64,000 bases of DNA from Massilia sp. Root351 (GTDB lineage: Bacteria > Pseudomonadota > Gammaproteobacteria > Burkholderiales > Burkholderiaceae_D), in assembly GCF_001425045.1 (NCBI RefSeq), contig NZ_LMDJ01000001.1, positions 807,859-871,858 on the forward strand. Reading direction: 5' to 3'. Below the pieces are notes generated by a model that was given only the letters and a program-made list of their open reading frames with translations, was not told the origin of the DNA and ran no database searches. Shown piece by piece: positions 11,463 through 20,811 of the stretch (the stretch's first letter is position 1; each line of letters opens with the position of its first letter). The position numbers and the translations under genes were made by a program.

Positions 11463-12893
11463 CTACAGTTGCAGCTGCGCCATTTTTTCATACAAGGTGG
11501 CGCGCGAAATGCCCAGCAGGCGCGCGGCCTCGGTTTTCTTGCCGCCCGCCGCCAGCAGCGCCGCTTCGATGGCGCCGCGCTCGGCCGCCGCCACCACCTG
11601 CGCCAGCGGCTGCACGATGGCGGCCGCGCCCGGCCGGGCCGGGCCGCCATGGGGGCGCGGCAGGATGGTGTCGAAGTCGTCCGCCACCAGGCGCCGGTTG
11701 TCGCTGTGCAGCACGGCCTTCTCCAGCACGTTGCGCAGTTCGCGCACATTGCCCGGCCAATCGTAGCCGGCCAGCCGCTGCAGCGCGCCGGGCGTCAGTT
11801 CGCGCCGGCCCATGCCGGTGCGCTCGACGATCTGCTCCAGCGCGCCTTCGCACAGCGCTTCCAGGTCGGCCAGCCGTTCGCGCAGCGGCGGCAGCGTGAT
11901 GGACAGCACGTTCAGGCGGTAATACAGGTCGCGCCGCAGGCGGCCCTGCGCCAGTGCCTGCACCAGGTCGATGCTGGTGGCGGCGATGATGCGCACGTCC
12001 ACCTTGATCACCTTGTTCGAGCCCAGCGGTTCCACTTCCTGCTCCTGCAGCACGCGCAGCAGCTTGGCCTGGATCTGCAGCGGCATGTCGCCCACTTCGT
12101 CCAGGAACAGCGTGCCGCCGTGGGCCAGCTTGAACTTGCCGTCGCGGCCGCGCTTGTCGGCGCCGGTGTAGGCGCCGGGCGCCGCGCCGAAGAATTCGGA
12201 CTCCAGCAGCGCCTCGGGGATGGCGGCGGCGTTGACGGCGATGAAGGGCTGGCTGGCGCGCGCGGAACTGGCGTGGATGGCTTGCGCCAGCAGTTCCTTG
12301 CCGGTGCCGGTTTCACCCAGCAGCAGCACGGTGCTGCCCAGCTGCGCCGCGCGCCGCGCCTGGCGTTTCACTTCCAGGCTGGCCGGGCTGTTGCCGACGT
12401 AGCTGGCCAGCGTGTAGCGCGGGCGGCGGTCTTCCACCAGCAGGCGGCGGGTTTCCGCCAGTTCGTCCTGCAGCTGGGAGAACTTGCCCAGCAGCGGCTT
12501 CAGGTGGTGCAGCTTGTCGTACAGGCAGATGCCGACCGCGCCGATCACCTGGCCGTCCGGCCCGGTCAGCGGCAGGCGCGACACCACGAACGTGTCGCTG
12601 CCGAAGGCCATCAGGTCGAGCAGGATGGGCTCTCCCGTTTTGACGACCTGGCGCATCAGGCTGTTGGGAATGATCTCCTCCACGTCGCGCCCCAGCAGCG
12701 ATTGCGGGTCGGTGTAGCCCAGCATGTGCAGGTATTTGTCGTTGCACCAAACGATGCGCGCGTCGGTGTCGACGGCGATGGTGCCTTCGCACAGCGCGTC
12801 CAGCCGTTCCAGCAGCTTGGGGATGGCCAGGTGGCGCAGGCCGCCCGCGCCCGGGTTTTCGGTAAACCAGTGCAGCAAGTCCATCGCGTCCAT
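11463..12893 (-). CDS. Sigma-54-dependent transcriptional activator (PAS-AAA-Fis)
   Basis: An enhancer-binding protein of 476 aa. An N-terminal PAS-like sensory region ([21 protein letters not shown]) precedes an AAA+ domain with Walker A GETGTGKE near residue 194. The sigma-54 contact loop reads GAYTGA instead of GAFTGA, a common variant. The Walker B-type [12 protein letters not shown] follows. The C-terminus is a Fis-type helix-turn-helix ([21 protein letters not shown]). The ATG at 12893 is used; ATG 12884 has better spacing to GGGGA and is possible. It is divergent from the permease/dehydrogenase operon, whose upstream region has matching dyads and a -24/-12 promoter, so it is the likely activator. 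The PAS ligand is unknown. Confidence 0.92.
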   Translation of the reverse strand: MDAMDLLHWFTENPGAGGLRHLAIPKLLERLDALCEGTIAVDTDARIVWCNDKYLHMLGYTDPQSLLGRDVEEIIPNSLMRQVVKTGEPILLDLMAFGSDTFVVSRLPLTGPDGQVIGAVGICLYDKLHHLKPLLGKFSQLQDELAETRRLLVEDRRPRYTLASYVGNSPASLEVKRQARRAAQLGSTVLLLGETGTGKELLAQAIHASSARASQPFIAVNAAAIPEALLESEFFGAAPGAYTGADKRGRDGKFKLAHGGTLFLDEVGDMPLQIQAKLLRVLQEQEVEPLGSNKVIKVDVRIIAATSIDLVQALAQGRLRRDLYYRLNVLSITLPPLRERLADLEALCEGALEQIVERTGMGRRELTPGALQRLAGYDWPGNVRELRNVLEKAVLHSDNRRLVADDFDTILPRPHGGPARPGAAAIVQPLAQVVAAAERGAIEAALLAAGGKKTEAARLLGISRATLYEKMAQLQL

Positions 12894-12954
12894 CCCCGCA
12901 AAAGGGCCGATTGTGACGGCTCTTGCCCAGCCTGTCCAGCATTCCCAACACATT

Positions 12955-13014
12955 GTCTGGATTTCCAGACGGGATTTCTCCGTAATTCTACGCAGGATGT
13001 CCGGCTATCCAGAC
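12955..13014. promoter_or_regulatory. Tandem enhancer dyads (GTCYGG-N4-CCAGAC)
   Basis: Two inverted repeats lie in the divergent intergenic region. 12955-12970 is GTCTGG-ATTT-CCAGAC (perfect 6-4-6; the arms extend to 7 with A/T). 12999-13014 is GTCCGG-CTAT-CCAGAC. Their centres are 44 bp apart, about four helical turns, and lie roughly 110 and 154 bp upstream of the predicted start of the permease transcript. That is standard placement for sigma-54 activator sites. The first dyad is also about 60 bp from the activator's own start codon. Confidence 0.75.
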
Positions 13015-13090
13015 AATATGCGTCGCAGCGGCACCCCCGCATCACCCCGGCTTATATCTAACTGCTTGAATACAAAGGACTTTGTTTTCC

Positions 13091-13106
13091 GGGCATGGAT
13101 AGTGCT
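13091..13106 (+). promoter_or_regulatory. Sigma-54 (-24/-12) promoter of the hydroxybutyrate operon
   Basis: GGGCATGGATAGTGCTT has the required GG-N10-GC geometry: GG at 13092-13093 and GC at 13104-13105. Match to the TGGCAC-N5-TTGCW consensus is moderate. Predicted start is near 13117, leaving a 21-base leader that contains the TTGGAG ribosome site. Confidence 0.7.
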
Positions 13107-13137
13107 TTAGACAACGTTCTACCTTATTGGAGCGTGT

Positions 13138-14529
13138 ATGAGCTTTCTGATTGTGTTGCTGGCGCTGGTGTTCCTGATGGTGGTCGCCTACCGCGGCTTC
13201 AGCGTCATCCTGTTTGCCCCGGTGGCGGCCATGCTGGCCGTGCTGCTGACCGATCCCGGCCTGGTGCCGCCCATGTTTACCAGCGTCTTCATGGACAAGA
13301 TGGTGGGCTTCGTGAAGCTCTACTTCCCCGTGTTCCTGCTCGGCGCCGTGTTCGGCAAGGTGATCGAGCTGTCCGGCTTTTCCAAGTCCATCGTGGCGCT
13401 GGTGATCCGCCTGGTGCGGCGCGAGCGCGCCATGCTGGCCATTGTCATGGTGTGCGCGGTGCTGACCTACGGCGGCGTGTCGCTGTTCGTGGTGGTATTC
13501 GCGGTCTACCCCTTCGCCGCCGAGATGTTCAGGCAGAGCAACATCCCCAAGCGCCTGATTCCCGGCACCATCGCGCTGGGCGCGTTCACCTTCACCATGG
13601 ACGCGCTGCCCGGCACTCCGCAGATCCAGAACATCATCCCGACCTCCTTCTTCCAGACCGACACCTGGGCCGCGCCCTGGCTGGGCCTGACCGGCTCCGT
13701 GTTCATCCTGGCGGTGGGCCTGGCCTATCTGGAGTGGCGCCGCCGCCAGGCGCTGGCCAAGGGCGAGGGCTATGGTAGCGGCCACAGCAACGAGCCGGAG
13801 GAATTCACCCAGCAGAGCCTGCCGCATCCGCTGGTGGCGCTGCTGCCGCTGGTGCTGGTGGGCGTGCTGAACAAGGTGTTTACCATGATGATTCCGCTCT
13901 ACTACGGCAAGAGCCACAGCCTGGAGCTGGCCGGTTCGGCCAAGCCGGTGGTGACCGAAGTGTCGAAGGTGGCGGCCATCTGGGCCGTGGAGGCGGCGCT
14001 GCTGGTGGGCATCGCCACGGTGCTGGTGCTGGCCTTCGACACGGTGCGCCGGCGCTTCGCCGAAGGCAGCAAGCTGGCCATTTCAGGCGCGCTGCTGGCG
14101 TCCATGAACACGGCCTCCGAGTACGGTTTCGGCGCCGTGATCGCCGGCCTGCCGGGCTTCCTGGTGGTAGCCGACGCGCTGCGCGCCGTGCCCAACCCGC
14201 TGATCAACGAGGCGATCGCCGTCACTTCGCTGGCCGGCATCACCGGTTCCGCCTCGGGCGGCATGAGCATCGCGCTGGCCGCCATGTCGGACACCTTCAT
14301 CCAGGCCGCCAACGCCGCCCACATCCCGATGGAAGTGCTGCACCGCGTCGCCTCCATGGCCAGCGGCGGCATGGACACGCTGCCGCACAACGGCGCCGTG
14401 ATTACCTTGCTGGCGGTGACCGGACTGACGCACAAAGTGTCCTATGGCGACATCTTTGTCGTCACCTGCATCAAGACCATGGCCGTGTTCGTGGTCATCG
14501 GCGCCTACTACGCGTTCGGCATCTACTGA
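13138..14529 (+). CDS. GntP-family permease, probable 3-hydroxybutyrate transporter
   Basis: A 463-aa integral membrane protein with roughly 12 hydrophobic segments, starting MSFLIVLLALVFLMVVAYRG after a good TTGGAG site. Features such as YGGVSLFVVVFAVYPFA and MDALPGTPQIQN belong to the GntP/gluconate-type H+ symporter superfamily. The subgroup beside D-3-hydroxybutyrate dehydrogenase is thought to import 3-hydroxybutyrate or a related short hydroxy acid. The next gene, 23 bp on, is such a dehydrogenase. The substrate is inferred from this context. Confidence 0.85.
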   Translation: MSFLIVLLALVFLMVVAYRGFSVILFAPVAAMLAVLLTDPGLVPPMFTSVFMDKMVGFVKLYFPVFLLGAVFGKVIELSGFSKSIVALVIRLVRRERAMLAIVMVCAVLTYGGVSLFVVVFAVYPFAAEMFRQSNIPKRLIPGTIALGAFTFTMDALPGTPQIQNIIPTSFFQTDTWAAPWLGLTGSVFILAVGLAYLEWRRRQALAKGEGYGSGHSNEPEEFTQQSLPHPLVALLPLVLVGVLNKVFTMMIPLYYGKSHSLELAGSAKPVVTEVSKVAAIWAVEAALLVGIATVLVLAFDTVRRRFAEGSKLAISGALLASMNTASEYGFGAVIAGLPGFLVVADALRAVPNPLINEAIAVTSLAGITGSASGGMSIALAAMSDTFIQAANAAHIPMEVLHRVASMASGGMDTLPHNGAVITLLAVTGLTHKVSYGDIFVVTCIKTMAVFVVIGAYYAFGIY

Positions 14530-14552
14530 GCGATCTACCAAGGAGTTTTCCC

Positions 14553-15332
14553 ATGTTGAAGAACAAATCCGCCATCGTCACCGGTTCCACCAGCGGCATC
14601 GGCCTGGGCATAGCGCGCGCGCTGGCCGCGCAGGGCGCCAATGTCATGCTGAACGGCTACGGCGACGCCGCCGCCATCGAGGCCATCGCCGCCGAGCTGC
14701 GCGCGCACGGCGTGCAAGTGCGCCACAGCGCGGCCGACATGGCGCAGCCGGACCAGATCGCCGCCATGGTGGCCGAGGCCACGGCCGCGTTCGGCGCGGT
14801 CGACATCCTGGTCAACAACGCCGGCATCCAGCACACCGCGCCGGTGCACGAGTTCCCGCTGGAGCAGTGGGACCGGATCATGGCCATCAACCTGTCGTCC
14901 AACTTCCACGCCATCCGCGCCGCGCTGCCGCAGATGCGGCAGCGCGGCTGGGGCCGCATCGTCAACGTGGCCTCGGTGCACGGGCTGGTGGCGTCGGTAA
15001 ACAAGTCCGCCTACGTGGCGGCCAAGCACGGGGTGGTCGGGCTGACCAAGGCGGTGGCGCTGGAGAATGCGCGCAGCGGCGTCACGTGCAATGCGATCTG
15101 CCCGGGCTGGGTGCTGACGCCGCTGGTGCAGAAGCAGATCGACGAGCTGGCCGCGCGCGAGGGCCTGGGCGCGGACCAGGCGCGCGCCAGGCTGCTGGGC
15201 GAAAAGCAGCCCTCGCAGGCGTTCGCCACGCCGGAGCAGATCGGCGCGCTGGCTGTGTTCCTGTGCAGCGCCGCGGCCGACCAGATGCGCGGCGCGGCGC
15301 TCAATATGGACGGCGGCTGGGCCGCCCAGTAA
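14553..15332 (+). CDS. bdhA: 3-hydroxybutyrate dehydrogenase (SDR)
   Basis: A 259-aa classical short-chain dehydrogenase. It has the NAD-binding TGSTSGIGLGIA near residue 9, NNAGIQH near residue 90, a catalytic Ser in NVASVHG and the YVAAKHG motif. NAGIQH, LVASVNKSAYVAAKHGVVG and CPGWVLTPLV are typical of D-3-hydroxybutyrate dehydrogenase, which oxidises 3-hydroxybutyrate to acetoacetate, for instance during polyhydroxybutyrate turnover. An AAGGAG site sits 8 nt before the ATG. It is in one operon with the permease. Confidence 0.9.
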   Translation: MLKNKSAIVTGSTSGIGLGIARALAAQGANVMLNGYGDAAAIEAIAAELRAHGVQVRHSAADMAQPDQIAAMVAEATAAFGAVDILVNNAGIQHTAPVHEFPLEQWDRIMAINLSSNFHAIRAALPQMRQRGWGRIVNVASVHGLVASVNKSAYVAAKHGVVGLTKAVALENARSGVTCNAICPGWVLTPLVQKQIDELAAREGLGADQARARLLGEKQPSQAFATPEQIGALAVFLCSAAADQMRGAALNMDGGWAAQ

Positions 15333-15335
15333 GCC

Positions 15336-16559
15336 TTACACCACCGAACCGAGCTTGAAGATCGGCAGGTACATGGCAATCACCAGGCCGCCGATCAGCA
15401 CGCCCAGGATCACCATGATCAGCGGTTCCATCAGGCTCGACAGCGAGGCCACGGCCTCGTCCACTTCATCTTCGAAGAAGTCGGCCACCTTGCCCAGCAT
15501 GGCGTCCAGCGAGCCGGATTCTTCGCCGATCGACACCATCTGCGTCACCATGTTGGGGAACACGTCGGCGTTCTGCATGGCCACCGTCAGGCTGGTGCCG
15601 GTGCTCACTTCCTTCTGGATGCGGCGCGTCGCTTCCAGGTAGACGATATTGCCGGATGCGCCGCCCACCGAGTCGAGCGACTCCACCAGCGGCACGCCGG
15701 CGGCAAACATGGTCGACAGGGTGCGCGTCCAGCGGGCGATGGTGGCCTTGCGGATCACCTCGCCGAAAATGGGCAGCTTGAGCAGCGTCACGTCCATGAA
15801 GCGCTGTACTTGCGGCGAGCGCCGCCAGGCCTGGAAGAAGAAGTAGATCGAGCCGAACAGGCCGCCGAAAATGATGTACCAGTAGTTGACGAAGAACTCG
15901 GAAATCGCCATCACGGCCAGCGTGGGCGCCGGCAGGTCGGCGCCGAAGCTGGCGAACACCTGCTTGAACGCCGGCACCACCCAGATCATGATGACGGCCG
16001 TGACGATGAAGGCCACGCCCAGGATCGATACCGGGTAGGTCAGCGCGGACTTGATCTTGGCCTTCATGGCCAAGGTCTTTTCCTTGTAGATGGCCAGCCG
16101 TGTCAGCAGGTCTTCCAGGATGCCGGCCTGTTCGCCGGCGCCCACCAGGTTGCAGAACAGCGGGTCGAAATACAGCGGGAACTTGCGGAACGCCTGGTTC
16201 AGGCTGGTGCCGGTTTCGATATCGGCGCGCAAATCCATCACCAGCTTCGACACTGACGGATTGGAGTGGCCCTTGCCGACGATGTCGAACGACTGCAGCA
16301 GCGGCACGCCGGCCTTCATCATGGTGGCCAGCTGGCGCGTGAACAGCGAGATGTCCTTGTCGGTGACCTTCTTGCCGCTGCGGTAGACCTTTTTCTTGAC
16401 CTTGGTGACCATGATGCCTTGCCGCCGCAAGGTCACGTTGACCACCGCTTCGCCGCCGGCGCGCAGCTCGCCGCGCACGGTCTTGCCGGTTTTGTCCTTG
16501 CCTTCCCAGGCGAAGACCGATTCCTTGACCGGGCTGCCCGGCGTGCTGGTAGTGGCCAT
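15336..16559 (-). CDS. pilC: Type IV pilus inner-membrane assembly protein PilC
   Basis: PilC is the polytopic platform of the type IV pilus motor. The 407-aa protein has two T2SSF domains: ISLFTRQLATMMKAGVPLLQ and ARWTRTLSTMFAAGVPLVES are the paired motifs. Three or four membrane helices are visible. The start at 16559 (MATTSTPG) has AGGA at a good distance and lies 10 nt after pilB. It is convergent with the dehydrogenase gene, with 3 bases between stops. Confidence 0.96.
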   Translation of the reverse strand: MATTSTPGSPVKESVFAWEGKDKTGKTVRGELRAGGEAVVNVTLRRQGIMVTKVKKKVYRSGKKVTDKDISLFTRQLATMMKAGVPLLQSFDIVGKGHSNPSVSKLVMDLRADIETGTSLNQAFRKFPLYFDPLFCNLVGAGEQAGILEDLLTRLAIYKEKTLAMKAKIKSALTYPVSILGVAFIVTAVIMIWVVPAFKQVFASFGADLPAPTLAVMAISEFFVNYWYIIFGGLFGSIYFFFQAWRRSPQVQRFMDVTLLKLPIFGEVIRKATIARWTRTLSTMFAAGVPLVESLDSVGGASGNIVYLEATRRIQKEVSTGTSLTVAMQNADVFPNMVTQMVSIGEESGSLDAMLGKVADFFEDEVDEAVASLSSLMEPLIMVILGVLIGGLVIAMYLPIFKLGSVV

Positions 16560-16569
16560 GATGTCTGTC

Positions 16570-18300
16570 CTATTCATTGGTGCAGCCGAGGACTTCCTCG
16601 AGGCTGGTCAGCCCGTTTTTTACTTTGACCAGGCCGGATTGGCGCAGCGACTTCACGCCTTCGCTTTCCGACTGGGCCGCGATCTGCATCGAATTGCCGT
16701 GCGCCAGGATGAGGCTCTCGATGGCGGGGGTGATCGGCATGATCTGGTAGATGCCGACCCGGCCCTTGTAGCCGCCGCCGTTGCAGCGTTCGCAGCCGAC
16801 CGGGCCGTACGGCTTCCAGCTGCCGTCCAGCTGTTCCGGCTTGTAGCCTGCTTTCAGCAGCAGTTCGTTGGAAATGTCCACCGGCTGCTTGCAGGTGCAC
16901 AGGCGGCGCGCCAGGCGCTGCGCGGTAATCAAGATCACCGAGGAGGCAATGTTGAACGGCGCCACGCCCATGTTCATCAAACGCGTCAGCGTGGATGGCG
17001 CGTCGTTGGTGTGCAGCGTGGAGAACACCATGTGGCCGGTCTGCGCCGCCTTGATGGCGATGTCGGCCGTTTCCAGGTCGCGGATCTCGCCCACCATGAT
17101 GATGTCCGGATCCTGGCGCAGGAAGGATTTCAGCGCCACCGGGAAGGTCAGGCCGGCGCGGTCGTTGACGTTGACCTGGTTCACGCCGGGCAGGTTGATC
17201 TCGGCCGGGTCTTCAGCGGTGGAAATGTTGATGCCCGGCTTGTTCAGGATGTTCAGGCAGGTGTACAGCGACACCGTCTTGCCGGAGCCGGTCGGGCCGG
17301 TCACCAGCACCATGCCGTAGGGGCGCTGGATGGCGTCCAGCAGCAGGTCTTTCTGGTCCGGGTCGTAGCCCAGCGAGTCGATGCCCATCTGGGCCTGGGT
17401 CGCGTCCAGGATACGCATCACGGTCTTTTCGCCGAACAGGGTCGGCAGGGTGGACACGCGCAGGTCGACCGTCTTGGTGGGCGAGACGATCAGGCGCATG
17501 CGGCCATCCTGCGGCACGCGTTTTTCCGAGATGTCCAGCTTGGCCAGCACCTTGATGCGCGACACCAGCTTGTCCTTGATCGACACCGGCGGCTGCGCGT
17601 GTTCCATCAGCACGCCGTCGACGCGGAAGCGGATGCGGTAGAACTTTTCGAATGGTTCAAAATGCAAGTCCGATGCACCCATGCCAACGGCGTCCATCAG
17701 CATCTTGTTCAGGAAGCGCACGATGGGCGCGTCTTCCACTTCGTTGGCGGCCTGCTCGGCGGCGGCCGAGGGCGCTTCGGTTTCGTCGGCGAACTGGATT
17801 TCCTGCTCGTCGCCGGCCAGTTCGTTCAGGTTTTGCTCGGCGCTGCGGCCCAGGCTGCCCAGCATGGCCAGCAGCGCATCGTGCGCCACGATCACCGGTT
17901 CCACCAGCGATTCGGTCTGGAACTTGATCTGGTCCAGCGCCTGGGTGTTGGTGGGGTCCGAGATCGCCACCGACATCTTGTTGCCGCGCTTGGACAGGGC
18001 GATCACGCGCTGGCCCTGCATCAGCTTGGCGTCGATGATCTTGGGCGGCAGCGCGTCGATGCTGAACGCGGCCAGGTCCATCAGCGGGTAGGCGAACGTT
18101 TCGGAACAGAAGGAGGCTAGCTCGCGGGCCTGGATGGCGTTGCTGGCCAACAAGGTGTCGATAAACGGCAGCTTGTCGGCCAAGGCCTTCTTTTGCAGCG
18201 CGTCCGCCTGCACCGGCGTCAGCCGGCCGGCTTGCATCAAGGCCCGCGCCAGTCCCGCCATGGGGGCGCTGGACGCCGTATTGGGTTGAACTGCTGCCAT
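16570..18300 (-). CDS. pilB: Type IV pilus assembly ATPase PilB
   Basis: PilB powers pilus extension. The 576-aa protein has the N-terminal MshEN/T2SSE_N region, Walker A GPTGSGKT near residues 334-341, an Asp box and a His box (STLHTNDAPSTLTRLMNMG). The tetracysteine zinc site has CTC and CERC. The ATG at 18300 is followed by MAAVQPNTASSAPMAGLARAL. pilC follows in the same transcript. Confidence 0.97.
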   Translation of the reverse strand: MAAVQPNTASSAPMAGLARALMQAGRLTPVQADALQKKALADKLPFIDTLLASNAIQARELASFCSETFAYPLMDLAAFSIDALPPKIIDAKLMQGQRVIALSKRGNKMSVAISDPTNTQALDQIKFQTESLVEPVIVAHDALLAMLGSLGRSAEQNLNELAGDEQEIQFADETEAPSAAAEQAANEVEDAPIVRFLNKMLMDAVGMGASDLHFEPFEKFYRIRFRVDGVLMEHAQPPVSIKDKLVSRIKVLAKLDISEKRVPQDGRMRLIVSPTKTVDLRVSTLPTLFGEKTVMRILDATQAQMGIDSLGYDPDQKDLLLDAIQRPYGMVLVTGPTGSGKTVSLYTCLNILNKPGINISTAEDPAEINLPGVNQVNVNDRAGLTFPVALKSFLRQDPDIIMVGEIRDLETADIAIKAAQTGHMVFSTLHTNDAPSTLTRLMNMGVAPFNIASSVILITAQRLARRLCTCKQPVDISNELLLKAGYKPEQLDGSWKPYGPVGCERCNGGGYKGRVGIYQIMPITPAIESLILAHGNSMQIAAQSESEGVKSLRQSGLVKVKNGLTSLEEVLGCTNE

Positions 18301-18421
18301 AGAAGCGCGCTGTCAGGAAAACTACATAAGGAGGCTGGCACCGGGGCCATCCACCGGATGATGCCCGGAGGCATCACTTTTGTAAAGCAAGATCCCTACC
18401 GTGCGCCGATCTATGACAACC

Positions 18422-19699
18422 TTATGCGCCGGCCCGTATCAATTTCACGACTTTGATGGCCTGGTTCTGCACCTGCACCACCTCGATGACGCAACCGCCG
18501 AGGCGCACGCTGATGGCCGCCTCCGGAATTTCCTGCAAGTATTCGAGCAGCATCCCGTTCAATGTTTTCGGTCCGTCCAGGGGGAAGTTTAATCCCAGCC
18601 GCTTATTGATGTCACGCAAGGCCGTGGCGCCTTCCAGCAGGCAGTCGCCGGACGCGGTCCAGTTGAAGCTGTCGGCGCGCGCGGCGCCCGGGGTTGATGT
18701 CGTAAATTCACCGATCATTTCCTCGATGATATCGTCCAGCGTCACCAGGCCCTGCACTTCGCCGTACTCGTCGACGATGATGCCGAGGCGTTCCTTGTTC
18801 TCCTGGAAGTACTGCAGCTGGGCAAATACGCCGGTGTCCTGCGGAATGAAGTAGGGCTCGGACAGCAGCGCGCGGAAGTGCTCGGCCGTCAGTTCGTCCT
18901 CCTGGGTCAGCAGCGCCATGGCCTTGCGCACGTGCAAGATACCGGCGATCTGGTTGATCTCGCCTTCGTAGACCGGCAGCTTGTTGTGGTAGCAGGTGGT
19001 CAGCTGCTGCACGATTTCCTCCACCGGCGCGGCCAGGTTGAGCGCTTCGATCTGGCTGCGCGGCGTCATCACGTCTTCGATGGAAATGGCTTCCAGGTCG
19101 AACAGGTTGAGCAGGATGCTCTTGTGCTTTTGCGGGATGAAGTTGCCGCCTTCCAGCACCAGCGAGCGCAGCTCCTCGGGCGACAGGCGGGTGTCGCGCA
19201 GCGGCGTGCCCATCTTGATGCGGAACAGCTTCAGCACCACGCCCACGAACAGGTTGGTGAACCAGATCACCGGCTTGGCGGCCGCCATCAGCGGCCGCAG
19301 GATGGTGGCGGTGGGCAGGGCGATCTGCTCGGGGTAGGTGGCGCCTATCATCTTCGGCGAGATCTCGGCGAACACCACCAGCAGAAAGGTCATGCAGGCG
19401 GTGGAGGCCACAATCAGCCACTCGTCGTAGCCGAAGGTGTGGATCACGATGGCCGTGACCAGCGCGATGGCGGTGGCGTTGATCAGCGTGTTGGCAATCA
19501 GCACCAGCGACAGCAGCTTGTCAGTGCGGTCCAGCAGCCACAGGGTGGCCAGCGCACGCCGGCTGCCGCGCTTGGCCTGGTGGCGCAAACGGTAGCGGTT
19601 GGCCGCCATCAGGGCGGTTTCGGCCATGGCGAAGAACGCCGAGCACAGGATCAGGAAAGCAAGCGCAAGAAATTGCGCCCATATGGGAACGGTATCCAA
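18422..19699 (-). CDS. CNNM/CorC (HlyC)-type membrane protein with CBS domains
   Basis: About 425 aa. The N-terminal DUF21/CNNM membrane domain (AQFLALAFLILCSAFFAMAETALMAANRYR and two more hydrophobic stretches) leads to tandem CBS domains with DVMTPRSQIEAL and IVDEYGEVQGLVTLDDIIEEMIG. A C-terminal CorC_HlyC domain ends the protein. Relatives are linked to Mg2+/Co2+ efflux or leak. No clear ATG fits: I use TTG at 19699 (LDTVPIWAQF). An ATG at 19771 would add a 24-residue leader and run into the AraC gene's promoter region. Confidence 0.85.
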   Translation of the reverse strand: MDTVPIWAQFLALAFLILCSAFFAMAETALMAANRYRLRHQAKRGSRRALATLWLLDRTDKLLSLVLIANTLINATAIALVTAIVIHTFGYDEWLIVASTACMTFLLVVFAEISPKMIGATYPEQIALPTATILRPLMAAAKPVIWFTNLFVGVVLKLFRIKMGTPLRDTRLSPEELRSLVLEGGNFIPQKHKSILLNLFDLEAISIEDVMTPRSQIEALNLAAPVEEIVQQLTTCYHNKLPVYEGEINQIAGILHVRKAMALLTQEDELTAEHFRALLSEPYFIPQDTGVFAQLQYFQENKERLGIIVDEYGEVQGLVTLDDIIEEMIGEFTTSTPGAARADSFNWTASGDCLLEGATALRDINKRLGLNFPLDGPKTLNGMLLEYLQEIPEAAISVRLGGCVIEVVQVQNQAIKVVKLIRAGA

Positions 19700-19842
19700 T
19701 GGGTCACCGTGAAGAAACTGGCATGGGGAATAGCTGGTCAGGCGTGGCCGGCCCAGAGCGGGAAGCTGCACAATGCGGCTTCAGAGTGGTGGATTTTAAG
19801 TCAAGCCCAGCCGGGGTGCAAGCCGGACACTGTTTCCACGGC

Positions 19843-19848
19843 TATAAT
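19843..19848 (+). promoter_or_regulatory. TATAAT just upstream of the AraC-type gene
   Basis: A perfect -10 hexamer ends 6 bases before the ATG at 19855, so transcription would begin at or next to the start codon. No convincing -35 is seen. It may be chance; otherwise the mRNA would be leaderless. Confidence 0.35.
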
Positions 19849-19854
19849 CCGGCC

Positions 19855-20733
19855 ATGGACTGTCCATATCCCCCTGCCGGCGCGGCCCTGCGGCTGGCGT
19901 TGCCGCCGCCGCCGGCGCTGTCCGGGCTGCTGCATCATTTCCACATCGAGTACGCCAGCGCGGGCCGGGTGGTGGTGCCGGCGTCGCCGCTGGCCCAGCT
20001 GACCTTGTTCATCGAAGGCGGCTCGCTGCTTGCGCCAGAGCAAGGCCGGCAAGGCCAGCCGCGCTTGCTGAACCGGCCCTTCGTCTGCGGGCCCATGTCG
20101 CGCGCCATGCCGGCCGAGTGGCAGCCGGGCACCACCTTCGTCAGCGCGCTGATCGAGCCGTCCCGCTTCAGCGGCCTGTTCGGCCTGCCCTTGAACGCTT
20201 TGCTCAACCTGCCGGTACCGCTGGACGATGCTGTTCCCGGCCTGCCGTACCGGGAGCTGCAGCAGCGCCTGCTGGCCACGCGCGACGCGGCGCGCTGGGT
20301 GGCGCTGATGTCGGACTGGCTGCTGCGGCTGGCCGCGCGCCGCGAGCATGCGCTGCGCGCCGCGTTCCGCCTGCCCGCCGCACTGCTGTTCTGCCCGGCG
20401 GAGAGCATCGCCCTGCAGCATGGCATCAGCGTGCGCCAGTTCGAGCGGCGCTTCCTGGCCGCCTACGGCCAGAACCTGCGCGATAGCCGCCGCCTGGCGC
20501 GCTATGCGCGTGCGCTGGCGATGATGATGTCGTGCCCGCAGCCCTTGCCGCGCGGGCAGCTGACCCGCATCGCCATGGATGCCGGCTACCACGACCAGGC
20601 CCACATGGTGCGCGATTTCGGCGACCTGCTGGGCCAGGCCCCGGGCGCCCTGATGGCGGGACCGGACACCGGCGAGCTGCGCCTGCTGCGCTACGACGCG
20701 CATTCCCGGCCGGCGGTGGTGCAGGGCTGGTGA
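19855..20733 (+). CDS. AraC/XylS-family transcriptional regulator
   Basis: 292 aa from the ATG at 19855. The first 180 residues resemble the AraC N-terminal group with the RPFVCGPMSRAMPAEWQPGTTFVSALIEP stretch. The C-terminus has the double helix-turn-helix: SIALQHGISVRQFERRF and then LTRIAMDAGYHDQAHMVRDF followed by GQAPGAL. The orphan nuoB-like gene begins 78 bp downstream in the same direction; whether it is the target cannot be told. Effector unknown. Confidence 0.85.
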   Translation: MDCPYPPAGAALRLALPPPPALSGLLHHFHIEYASAGRVVVPASPLAQLTLFIEGGSLLAPEQGRQGQPRLLNRPFVCGPMSRAMPAEWQPGTTFVSALIEPSRFSGLFGLPLNALLNLPVPLDDAVPGLPYRELQQRLLATRDAARWVALMSDWLLRLAARREHALRAAFRLPAALLFCPAESIALQHGISVRQFERRFLAAYGQNLRDSRRLARYARALAMMMSCPQPLPRGQLTRIAMDAGYHDQAHMVRDFGDLLGQAPGALMAGPDTGELRLLRYDAHSRPAVVQGW

Positions 20734-20811
20734 CATTGCCCGGCTGTCGTGTCGGTACAATGAAGCGCATGCCGTTCCCGCTATCGTGTGCTGAAACGAC
20801 AGGGGAGTGCT

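Noticed and set aside
20754..20762. TACAAT near 20757 as a promoter for the nuoB-like gene
   Set aside because: The only -35-like sequences (TTGCCC, GTGACA) are 14 or 20 bp away, outside the usual spacing.
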